Below are positions 1-6,865 of a DNA stretch of 7,413 nt, in pieces. The stretch spans positions 1 through 7,413 of the forward strand of contig CAZAQS010000234.1 of NCBI GenBank assembly GCA_964486825.1, written 5' to 3'. The position numbers and the translations under genes are program-made. Within the stretch, counting starts at the first letter, position 1, and the number at the start of each line of letters is the position of its first letter. The notes under the pieces are model-generated. The model did no database searches and was not told the origin of the DNA. It saw only the letters and a list, made by a program, of their open reading frames with translations. The stretch is from CAZAQS01 sp964486825 (GTDB taxonomy: Bacteria; Chloroflexota; Anaerolineae; Anaerolineales; UBA4823).

Positions 1-543
1 CTTAGCAATCTGAATAGCAAAGCTTCCAGTGCCACTCCCAGCCCCATGAATCAAGACCCACTCGCCGGGCTGAACGCGTGCCTTGGTGATAAGGGCGCGC
101 CAGGCCGTCAAGCACGCCAGGGGAAAAGCTGCCGCGTATTCGAACGACAGGGCGATGGGCTTGGGGAAAACATTCTCTGCAGAGATACAAATGTACTCGG
201 CATAAGTCCCGTTATCGGGGCCACCGAGTATTCTGAAGTCAGACGATGGCGTACTTTCGATCCTACCCCAATTCAAAGATGGATAAATGACAACTTCATC
301 ATCCACAGCTGGGTGAGCTACAGATGGTCCCACTGCGACCACAATACCGGCGCCATCAGACCCTGGAATGAACGGCATTGCCGCGCGGTATTGTTCCCTG
401 CTCCTGACGAGCAGGTCCCGGCGATTGAGTGCAGCTGCTTTCAACTTAATCAGAACTTGACCAACATCTGGAACAGGCACCGGGACCTGCTCCAAACATA
501 GCTGCTCATGCCCGCCCGGTTCTCGCAGAATAATGGCTTTCAT
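1..543 (-). CDS. Zinc-independent MDR-family dehydrogenase / quinone oxidoreductase-like protein, N-terminal part (cut by window edge)
   Basis: The frame is open for 181 codons from ATG at 543 to the window edge, so the C-terminal half of the protein is missing. The translation begins MKAIILREPGG and has the GroES-like fold typical of medium-chain dehydrogenases at about residues 25-130, including ALNRRDLLVR (38-47), PFIPGSDGAGIV (57-68) and LGGPDNGTYAEY (106-117). The Rossmann fold then begins with the nucleotide-binding loop HGAGSGTGSFAIQIAK (166-181), so it should use NAD(P)H. The catalytic zinc ligands of classical alcohol dehydrogenases (Cys near 40, His-Glu near 61) are absent, and no structural-zinc Cys cluster is visible. 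It is therefore more like a quinone oxidoreductase or zinc-free MDR enzyme; the substrate is unknown. The start lies 5 bases after the upstream kinase stop with no strong Shine-Dalgarno sequence, which suggests translational coupling. Family assignment is firm, reaction is not. Confidence 0.88.
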   Translation of the reverse strand, partial: MKAIILREPGGHEQLCLEQVPVPVPDVGQVLIKLKAAALNRRDLLVRSREQYRAAMPFIPGSDGAGIVVAVGPSVAHPAVDDEVVIYPSLNWGRIESTPSSDFRILGGPDNGTYAEYICISAENVFPKPIALSFEYAAAFPLACLTAWRALITKARVQPGEWVLIHGAGSGTGSFAIQIAK

Positions 544-548
544 AGCGG

Positions 549-2072
549 TCAACTCAGTTTACCTAACTCCAGCCACGGCACTTGCATTACCTTGGTCAGG
601 CGTTCGTATTCGGCATAGCGCGCCAGGTAGAGCGACGTGTTGGCTGGGATCGGCTCATGAACACGGACAACGGATACAGCCGCCTGAATGGCTTCTGCAT
701 AATCACGGTAAACTCCAGCACCAATGCCGGCGGTCAGAGCCGCACCACGCGCTCCAAGCTCGTTCCCATCAGAGACTTCCATCGGTACCTGAACCGTATC
801 GGCAAACATCTGCGACCAAACCGGGCTGCGCGAGCCCCCCCCGGTAAGCCGTGCGGAATTGAATTTGGCTCCAGCCGTTCGTAATTTCTCAATATGACTC
901 AGGTGACCGTATACGACTCCTTCGTACAAGGCGCGCAGCAGATGAGCGCGTGTGTGCCAACCGGCCACGCCATAGAAGCCCGCCCGGGCTGTCGGCTGTA
1001 CATTCGAACCGTACAGGAATGGGTGGAAGATAATGTTTGTACTGCCTGGTGGCAGGCTTGCGACTTCTTCATTGCATACATCATAAACCGAGATGCCAAG
1101 TCGTTTCGCTTCAGCACGCTCGTCGCCGCAGCACTGGGCGACGAACCACTCCAGGTTTGTGGCCGAAGTTGCGCTTGCTTCTGTACTGAGGAACAGTCCC
1201 GGGACAGCAAAGAGGGTCGTCATGAATAAATTCGGGTCAACCAACGGATCCTGGGTGATAACCTCGTTAATGCTCCATGTTCCCGCGATGATGCAGGCCT
1301 GTCCGGCGTTTACAGCGCCGCTGCCGACGGCGCTCGCATCGATATCAATAATCCCACCAACGACCGGGGTGCCTGCTGCCAACCCAGTCTCGCCTGCCGC
1401 CTTGCGGGTGACCTGCCCTACCACCTCAAAGCAATGCTTGAGGGGCGGTAGGGCATCATAGATTTCGGCCAGGTCGTAATGCTCCATCAAGTCTTGCGAA
1501 TAGGACTCGTTGCGCACATCCATCAAGCTGGATGCGCTCATATCCGTAAAATCGCTCGTGACCTCGCCCGTCAAGAGATACTTAATGTAGTCCTTGCACA
1601 TCAGGATCGCGCCGATGCGCTCATAGTTTTGCGGTTCGTACTTTTTGATCCAGGCAAGCAGAGCGTTGGGCTGCGCTGGCCAAAACGACTGGATAGTGTA
1701 GGGGAAAACCTGGGGATATAAGTTACGTCGATTCCAATCAATGATGACACCGGCGGCACGCGTGTCCATGGACTGAATACCGTTCCGGAGAGGCCGTCCT
1801 TGCTTGTCCAACAGGTAGAGGCCATTGCCGTGCCCGGTATTGCCTATTCCGGCAATGTCTTCAGGCCTGATACCAGAGTTGGCAAGCACTTCGCGAATCG
1901 CGCTGGCGGTGCTTTGCCACAGCAATTCCATTCCCCGCTCAGTCCACCCGGGGTACGGGTACTCGGTATCGACTTTACAGCTCCCAATTGCGATTTCCTT
2001 GCCTTTTAAATCAAAGAGCGCCGCCTTCGATACCGTATTACCATTATCAATGCCCAATAGATACTGACCCAT
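549..2072 (-). CDS. lyxK: FGGY-family carbohydrate kinase, LyxK-like (L-xylulose / 3-keto-L-gulonate kinase type)
   Basis: This 507-residue protein has the full length of an FGGY sugar kinase. The N-terminal ATPase-fold domain opens with GIDNGNTVSKAALFD (7-21), and the predicted catalytic base is Asp243 in GTPVVGGIIDIDASA (234-248). The C-terminal domain carries NLEWFVAQ (306-313), FLYGSN (352-357), HTRAHLLRALYEGVVYGH (373-390) and the ATP-binding LTGGGSRSPVWSQMFAD (409-425). These blocks match E. coli LyxK closely as I remember it, so phosphorylation of L-xylulose, 3-keto-L-gulonate or a similar ketose with ATP in the cytosol is the best guess. Exact substrate is inference, and the gene symbol marks the subfamily only. 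The ATG at 2072 has a GGAGG six bases upstream. The gene follows the SMP-30 lactonase after 114 bases and ends 5 bases before the dehydrogenase. Confidence 0.92.
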   Translation of the reverse strand: MGQYLLGIDNGNTVSKAALFDLKGKEIAIGSCKVDTEYPYPGWTERGMELLWQSTASAIREVLANSGIRPEDIAGIGNTGHGNGLYLLDKQGRPLRNGIQSMDTRAAGVIIDWNRRNLYPQVFPYTIQSFWPAQPNALLAWIKKYEPQNYERIGAILMCKDYIKYLLTGEVTSDFTDMSASSLMDVRNESYSQDLMEHYDLAEIYDALPPLKHCFEVVGQVTRKAAGETGLAAGTPVVGGIIDIDASAVGSGAVNAGQACIIAGTWSINEVITQDPLVDPNLFMTTLFAVPGLFLSTEASATSATNLEWFVAQCCGDERAEAKRLGISVYDVCNEEVASLPPGSTNIIFHPFLYGSNVQPTARAGFYGVAGWHTRAHLLRALYEGVVYGHLSHIEKLRTAGAKFNSARLTGGGSRSPVWSQMFADTVQVPMEVSDGNELGARGAALTAGIGAGVYRDYAEAIQAAVSVVRVHEPIPANTSLYLARYAEYERLTKVMQVPWLELGKLS

Positions 2073-2078
2073 GGTTTG

Positions 2079-2083
2079 CCTCC
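2079..2083 (-). promoter_or_regulatory. Ribosome binding site of the LyxK-like kinase
   Basis: A perfect GGAGG on the minus strand ends 6 bases before the ATG at 2072 and supports that start. It is the strongest Shine-Dalgarno core among the kinase and lactonase genes. The rest of the 114-base spacer (2073-2186), the longest in the window, is AT-rich near the lactonase end. It shows no hairpin terminator and no convincing -35/-10 pair, though an internal promoter cannot be excluded. Confidence 0.7.
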
Positions 2084-2186
2084 GTCAACGACCCTTCTGT
2101 ATGTAGTGTGGCCTTGCCTTATCCCAGCGCGGCTGTAAATTTGCGCCGATATCCGGTATCTCATACTATTACCTTTATTATTTGTG

Positions 2187-3065
2187 CTATCCTGCAAAGT
2201 TGGGTTCCACCAATCCTTTGATGCCAGTATGAACGTGGAACAGGTCACCGGCCAGGGGATTTTGTTTTCGCTCCTCTTCACTAAAGCCCCACCAGGCGGT
2301 CGTTACAAAGAGTTCATCCAGTTCTTTACCCCCAAATGCGAAAGAGATGACATGCTGTACGGGGAAACGAATGCGGCGCTCGATCCGGCCCTCGGGATCA
2401 TAACGTGTAAGATTCCACCCAGCCCATTGCCCATTCCAGACGAAACCCTGGGCGTCTACAACCAAGCCATCGGGCATTCCCTCGTCATCCGGCACGTTCG
2501 CAAAGATGCGGCGATTGCTGGCTGTGCCCGTTAACAGATCATAATCAAGGACAATGATCTGGCGATGCCTCTGATCCGCCACGTAAATCGTTCGTCCATC
2601 CGGACTGACCCCAATCCCGTTCGCAGTGGCATAGCCCGTGTCCAGTTCATGGAGCGAGCCGTCTGGATCCAGGCGATATAACGAGCCTTCAGGAGCAAAG
2701 GGGTCCTGTAGGTTCACTGTTCCCACCAGCAAACGCCCCTGCCGGTCCACAGCAGCATCGTTGTAGCAAATCTCCGGCCTGTCTGGCTGGGGCGGTCCGA
2801 CAAGAAGTTTATAATCATTCGTTATCAGGTCCCATTCATATAACCCATCCTGGGCAATGACGATCCATCCCTTCGAATCCCGGCGCGCCAATGCCGTCAC
2901 AGGCACGCTCACAGGAAAGGTAGTGAACTTTCCTGTTGCTGGCTCAAACCGGTAGATTGGCCCGCCTCCCCAGTCAACCCAGTAGAGGGCATTCTCTGCG
3001 GGTTCCCATATGGGGGTTTCTCCCAGCTGATTCTGGGCAGGCAAAAGATGTTTTGGCTCGGACAT
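2187..3065 (-). CDS. SMP-30/gluconolactonase/LRE-family protein, probable sugar lactonase
   Basis: A complete 292-residue protein of usual length for this six-bladed beta-propeller family, which hydrolyses aldono-1,4- or 1,5-lactones to the free sugar acids using a divalent metal. The expected metal ligands are present: Glu16 in LGETPIW (14-20), Asn149 in TANGIGVSPDGR (147-158) and Asp199 in MPDGLVVDAQG (197-207). The substrate-side Asn102 is in YNDAAVDRQGR (101-111). The usual Arg two residues before that Asn is replaced by Cys100, which may change substrate choice. No signal peptide is seen, so it is likely cytosolic. The ATG at 3065 has AAAGGAAG 7 bases upstream. The gene starts 17 bases after one FGGY kinase and is followed by another, which points to sugar-acid or lactone catabolism. 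Sequence alone cannot tell gluconolactonase from arabino-, xylono- or fuconolactonase. Confidence 0.9.
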   Translation of the reverse strand: MSEPKHLLPAQNQLGETPIWEPAENALYWVDWGGGPIYRFEPATGKFTTFPVSVPVTALARRDSKGWIVIAQDGLYEWDLITNDYKLLVGPPQPDRPEICYNDAAVDRQGRLLVGTVNLQDPFAPEGSLYRLDPDGSLHELDTGYATANGIGVSPDGRTIYVADQRHRQIIVLDYDLLTGTASNRRIFANVPDDEGMPDGLVVDAQGFVWNGQWAGWNLTRYDPEGRIERRIRFPVQHVISFAFGGKELDELFVTTAWWGFSEEERKQNPLAGDLFHVHTGIKGLVEPNFAG

Positions 3066-3082
3066 GGTCTTGCTTCCTTTGT

Positions 3083-4637
3083 TCAGGTTCTGAACTGATC
3101 ATAAATCTGGTGGTTAATCGGCTTGAGAACCGGATAAAGCTGTTTGTAGATTTGATACCACTCGGAATATTTGGAGGCTACTATTAGATCTGGTAGGTAG
3201 GTTTTGCCTGGCTTGTAAACTTGCTCGAAGGCATCCTGCTCGTTCCGGTATAAGCCTATCCCAATGCCGGCAAGGATGGCAGCGCCAAGTGGCGTGGCTT
3301 CTTCCACATCTGGCACATCGATCGGTAGACCGGTGATATCGGCTTTGTTTTGCATCCAGAATGAATTGCGGGTCGCACCTCCCACCACTACGAGTCGCTC
3401 CGGGCTGATTCCGAGCCCGGTCTTTAATGCGCTCACGATATCGAGAACCTGATAATCCAACCCCTCGATGATTGCTCGCAAAAGATCACCGCGCTCGACA
3501 AAATTGCTCATTCCCACAAAAGCGCCTAAGGAGCGGGCATCGACGACAGGGCAGCCAGCTGCAGACATATGCGGTAGGAACATTACACCCCGCGCCCCGG
3601 CTGGCGAGGCGGAGACCTCTCCCATTAGATAATCCCAATCCACCCCGCCCTCTTTTTCCGCCCGCTGCTGGGCCTCAAAGCCATACTCTTTGCGATACCA
3701 CTCGAGCATATCCGAGGCTACCGCTCCACCCCAGACTGCATAAGTATCGCGCGCGACATGCGTCTCGACTGTCACGCCTAATTTTTGCACTTCTGACGTC
3801 AAAACCGGCGCATGGAGAGCAGCCAGGACGATTTCCCAGGTGCCGGTCACATCCAGAACGATGCCGGGCGTAAAAGCGCCCACCGGCAGCGCGCTGCACA
3901 AATAATCATGGCCGCCCAACACAACCGGCGTCCCAACTGGCAGTCCCGTTGCATCGGCTGCCCTGGTTGTCACCTCACCCAGCAGCGTGCCGCTGGGGTG
4001 CGCCTCACACAGCAGTCGACGGTCGATGCCTGCCTGGGAAAGGATCTCCTCGGACCAGTCACGCTTACGCTGGTCAAATAAGAGTGTGCAGGAGGCCATA
4101 CTATAGTCGGTCGCCTGGCGGTCACAGAGCATGAAATTCAGAAAATCTTCTATCAGCAACCACTTGTCCGTGCGGGCCAGGATCTCTGGCTCGTGCTCCG
4201 CCATCCATAAGAGCCGCAAGGCAGTATTAAANNNNNNNNNNCCATAAGGTGTTGCCGCCAATGGAAAAGGTCTTGTCCACACCGATATTTTTCTTCCACC
4301 ACTTCAGCTGCGCTTCAGTACGAGGGTCATGCCAACTAATAAAAGGATAAAGCCAGTTGCCATGCTCATCAACGGGTACGCCGTCCATGCCCATACCTGT
4401 CACAGCCACAGCTTTGATTTGGTGGGGATTATCCAGTTTGGCAACCGCCTCTTTCATGGCCGCCGCCGCTCCACCCCAAATTTGTTCTGGCTGCCAAACC
4501 GTCCAATCCGGGTGGTCTGGATTAGGGTTATAGCGTTCCGTCATTCGGCTCCCGCTCGCAACGACGTTGCCAGCGAGATCATAGATCACACATTTGAGGC
4601 TCGTCGATCCCAGGTCAATACCCGCAAGATAATCCAT
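3083..4637 (-). CDS. FGGY-family carbohydrate kinase, interrupted by an assembly gap
   Basis: One kinase gene is read in two pieces: 132 codons from ATG 4637 to the Trp codon at 4242, and 382 codons plus stop from the Phe codon at 4231 to 3083. The 10 N between them shift the frame, but the two parts join naturally, giving about 515 residues, normal for FGGY kinases. The first part has the phosphate-binding GIDLGSTSLKCVIYDLAG (6-23) and VTGMGMDGVPVDEHG (79-93). The second has the catalytic-base motif GTPVVLGGHDY (Asp 109 of that part, about 242 overall), the DVTGTWE phosphate loop, and the C-terminal VVVGGATRNSFWMQNKADITG followed by EATPLGAAILAGIGIGLY. It transfers ATP phosphate to a sugar or polyol; the substrate is unknown. 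It differs clearly from the LyxK-like kinase downstream, so it is not a recent duplicate. A GGGAGAGGA sits just upstream of the ATG. The gap is not evidence of a pseudogene. Confidence 0.9.
4232..4241. other. Assembly gap (10 N)
   Basis: Ten undetermined bases lie inside the FGGY kinase gene. Ten is not a multiple of three and the flanking reading frames are out of phase by one, so this is a placeholder, not a measured length. Aligning the Trp before and the Trp after the gap with the LyxK-like kinase in this window, where they are 10 residues apart, suggests that about one residue (3 bases) is really missing. Confidence 0.97.
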
Positions 4638-4640
4638 TTA

Positions 4641-4649
4641 TCCTCTCCC
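4641..4649 (-). promoter_or_regulatory. Ribosome binding site of the gap-containing FGGY kinase
   Basis: The minus strand reads GGGAGAGGA followed by TAA and the ATG at 4637, a good purine-rich Shine-Dalgarno stretch that fixes the start. The 62-base spacer 4638-4699 after the HAD gene shows no terminator hairpin and no obvious promoter. Confidence 0.65.
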
Positions 4650-4699
4650 AAAAAGCCTGATGACGAAAATTAGAGCGGATACTACCGTCCCTTTCACCT

Positions 4700-5485
4700 T
4701 TAGAGACGTATCCAGGTTTCGAGCAGATGAGCGATATCGTCGAAAATCATATCTGTTTCAATGGCCTCGGCCTCGGCGCGATCCGAGGAACCCGATAACA
4801 CGCAGATGGTGATGATGCCGGCCCTTTTCCCGCCGAGAATGTCCGTGTCGACTCGGTCTCCGATGGTGGCTGTGGTTTCGGGAGGAGCGCCCATCTGTTC
4901 CATAGCCAGCTGGTACATGGTCGGTTCCGGCTTGCCAATAGCTTTTGCCTTTACATCGGAGGCAGCCTCCAGAGCAGCGATCATTGCGCCGGTGCCTGGC
5001 ACCAGCCCTTCTTCAGACGGCTGGGTTGGATCGAGGTTCGTGGCGATAAAACAGGCGCCGCCGCGGATCAGCAAGGTGGCCCGCTTGAGTTTTTCATAAG
5101 TGACTTCCCGATCCATGCTGGCCACAACCAATTGGACGTCTTCATCGGCCAAAACAAAACCTTCGTCAGTCAGGGCCTGCCTGAGCGCCGGCATACCGAA
5201 GACATGGGCTCTCGTCCCGGGGGGGTATTCACGCGCCAGGTATCGCGCTGTGGCCTGGCCCGATACCAGGATCTCGTCCGGAGATACCTGCACTCCCATG
5301 CTTGCCAGTTTGTCAACGAATTCCTGGGGAGTGCGGCTTGAGTTATTGGTTGCCAGGATAAAGGGGATGGGGCGCTCCCGGAGGAAGGCGATGAACTCGC
5401 GCAGGCAGGGCATGGGTTGGTCGTCCAGGTAGAGGACGCCGTCCATATCAATGATGAGGTGCGTAATTTTTGAGAGCAATTGCAT
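4700..5485 (-). CDS. HAD-superfamily subfamily IIA hydrolase (NagD / phosphoglycolate phosphatase-like)
   Basis: A complete 261-residue haloacid dehalogenase-type phosphatase. Motif I is DMDGVLY with nucleophile Asp13 and acid/base Asp15. Motif II is ATNNS (45-49). The motif III lysine is Lys185 in GKPEP, and motif IV is GDRVDTD (209-215), giving metal ligands. The type C2a cap lies roughly between residues 75 and 180, which is the layout of NagD, AraL and p-nitrophenyl phosphatase-like enzymes. These remove phosphate from small sugar phosphates or phosphoglycolate, often with low specificity; the substrate here is unknown. An in-frame TAG two codons upstream (5489-5491) rules out a longer ATG-initiated form, so the start at 5485 is the best one although no good Shine-Dalgarno sits near it. 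It lies between the E2 gene and a sugar kinase, which fits a clean-up or housekeeping role for phosphorylated intermediates (inference). Confidence 0.93.
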   Translation of the reverse strand: MQLLSKITHLIIDMDGVLYLDDQPMPCLREFIAFLRERPIPFILATNNSSRTPQEFVDKLASMGVQVSPDEILVSGQATARYLAREYPPGTRAHVFGMPALRQALTDEGFVLADEDVQLVVASMDREVTYEKLKRATLLIRGGACFIATNLDPTQPSEEGLVPGTGAMIAALEAASDVKAKAIGKPEPTMYQLAMEQMGAPPETTATIGDRVDTDILGGKRAGIITICVLSGSSDRAEAEAIETDMIFDDIAHLLETWIRL

Positions 5486-5555
5486 AAGCTATATACCAGC
5501 GTCGCTTCCCAGGCATTTAACGAGATTTGGACCGTCCCCTCCTTGAACCCAAGTT

Positions 5556-6863
5556 TCATATGAGCAAGTACGGGTTTTCCAGCGTTGATTTGAGTTCGTC
5601 CAGGAAGCGCGCTACGGACACACCGTCAACGATACGATGGTCCGCTGAAACGGTTAGTTGGATCACCGGTTGAAACACAAAGCTATCCGCGTTGCGGACC
5701 GGCGTATCCACCATCTTACCGACAGCTAAGATTGCCGATTCTGGTGGATTGATGATGGCAGTAAAGGACTCGATGCCGAACATTCCCAGGTTGGATATGG
5801 TAAATGTGCTGCCCGTCATTTCGCCTGGCGTCAGACGCCGGTTCCGGGCTCTTTCCGTCAGGTCAGCCATCGAGGCGACGATCTGGCCCAGGTTCCGGTT
5901 CTGCGCTTCGCGGATCACGGGTACGATCAGGCTCTCTTCCACGCTTGTGGCAATGCCCAGGTGGATATCATCCCAAAGAATGATATTGCCATCTGAGAGC
6001 GAAGCATTCAGATAAGGGTGACGGGGTAACACGGTGGCGACCGCGCGTGCCAGTATGGCCGTAAAGGACACGCGCTGCCCGGTTTGGGCCTGGATAGGTT
6101 CCAATACTCGCCCACGCAAGCGGATCGCTTCGCTCATGTCCACCCGCAAGGACAGGGAAATGTGTGGAGCAGTGAATGCGCTATAGGCCATCCGCTCGGC
6201 GATAATCTTGCGCGCCCCGGCTAACGGCACGACCTGCTTCCGGCGGGCATCCGGTAGCGGCAGAGGTGCGTGCTTGCCGTTGGGAGCTGGGATGGCTGGG
6301 GACTCCGGTGCTGCTGCCAGTCGGGCATCCGGCGCCTTCAGCTGCCTGTCGGGCGGCTGTGATTCCTGGAACGCCAGCACGTCTGCTTTGTGGATCCGGC
6401 CCCGCGGCCCGCGGCCCTCTATCTGCGCCAGGTCGATGTGCAGCTCCTGCGCCATGCGCCGCGCTACCGGTGTGACCCGCACCTTACCCGTCCCGGCGGC
6501 TTTAGGCACGGCGATTTCCGCCTGCACCGCTGAGGCGGCCTCAATAGCCGAGGCAGACTCGCCTGCTGAGGGAGCGGAGACCGTGGCGACCGGTTGGGGC
6601 GCTCCCCTTACCGGCAGCTGCTCCCCAGGGGCAAGGAGATAGGCGATCACTTCGGTGACCGGGATGACATCCTCAGGTTTGGCACTGACGCCGGACAGGA
6701 TGCCGTCTCCTGGCGATTCAACCTCAATCGCAGCTTTATCCGTGGTGATAACAAAGAGGGGATCTCCCTTGCTGACGGTCTCACCTTCCTGCTTAAGCCA
6801 TTCTACAAAGGTGCCCGTCTCCATCACCATGTCCACTTTTGGGATAATCACTTCGGTTGCCAT
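5556..6863 (-). CDS. Dihydrolipoyl acyltransferase, E2 component of a 2-oxoacid dehydrogenase complex
   Basis: A complete 435-residue E2 protein with the classical domain order. A single lipoyl domain covers about 1-80, with the lipoylated Lys43 in TTDKAAIEVES. A linker rich in Ala, Pro and Ser follows (about 82-127), then the peripheral-subunit-binding domain (128-165, VRVTPVARRMAQEL and GRGPRGRIHKADV). A second linker leads to the catalytic domain (about 208-435). Catalytic His409 and Asp413 lie in SADHRIVDG, and TFTISNLGMFG (353-363) is the other conserved active-site block. It accepts an acyl group from E1 and passes it to coenzyme A, forming the core of the complex. Whether the substrate is pyruvate, acetoin or a branched-chain 2-oxoacid is not settled, so names such as pdhC, acoC or bkdB are all possible. 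It starts 2 bases after the E1 beta stop, so the pair is surely co-transcribed. Confidence 0.96.
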   Translation of the reverse strand: MATEVIIPKVDMVMETGTFVEWLKQEGETVSKGDPLFVITTDKAAIEVESPGDGILSGVSAKPEDVIPVTEVIAYLLAPGEQLPVRGAPQPVATVSAPSAGESASAIEAASAVQAEIAVPKAAGTGKVRVTPVARRMAQELHIDLAQIEGRGPRGRIHKADVLAFQESQPPDRQLKAPDARLAAAPESPAIPAPNGKHAPLPLPDARRKQVVPLAGARKIIAERMAYSAFTAPHISLSLRVDMSEAIRLRGRVLEPIQAQTGQRVSFTAILARAVATVLPRHPYLNASLSDGNIILWDDIHLGIATSVEESLIVPVIREAQNRNLGQIVASMADLTERARNRRLTPGEMTGSTFTISNLGMFGIESFTAIINPPESAILAVGKMVDTPVRNADSFVFQPVIQLTVSADHRIVDGVSVARFLDELKSTLENPYLLI

Positions 6864-6865
6864 GC

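Noticed and set aside
46..501. A 151-codon plus-strand frame opposite the MDR dehydrogenase
   Set aside because: The minus-strand frame encodes a clear GroES-like domain and Rossmann loop; the plus-strand product resembles nothing.
2006..2281. A 91-codon minus-strand frame spanning the lactonase-kinase spacer
   Set aside because: It overlaps the ends of both real genes out of frame and ends in an Arg-rich stretch with no family features; the spacer alone is only 114 bases.
3083..4637. Possible pseudogene or frameshift in the first FGGY kinase
   Set aside because: The only break is the run of N; both flanks are fully open and carry the conserved FGGY motifs.
4684..5538. The 8-mer ACCGTCCC (plus strand) occurs in both spacers around the HAD gene, at 4684-4691 and 5531-5538
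   Set aside because: A shared 8-mer between two spacers of 60-70 bases has a roughly few-percent chance of arising randomly, and it has no longer shared context, so it is not strong enough to call an operator.
5170..5559. A 129-codon minus-strand frame whose ATG overlaps the E2 stop (ATGA)
   Set aside because: Beyond the spacer it runs inside the HAD gene in another frame and encodes no recognisable protein, while the HAD frame has all four catalytic motifs.
6208..6642. A 144-codon plus-strand frame opposite the E2 gene
   Set aside because: It lies antisense to the GC-rich Ala/Pro linkers of E2, has low-complexity composition rich in Ala, Gly, Arg and Ser, and has no recognisable domain.
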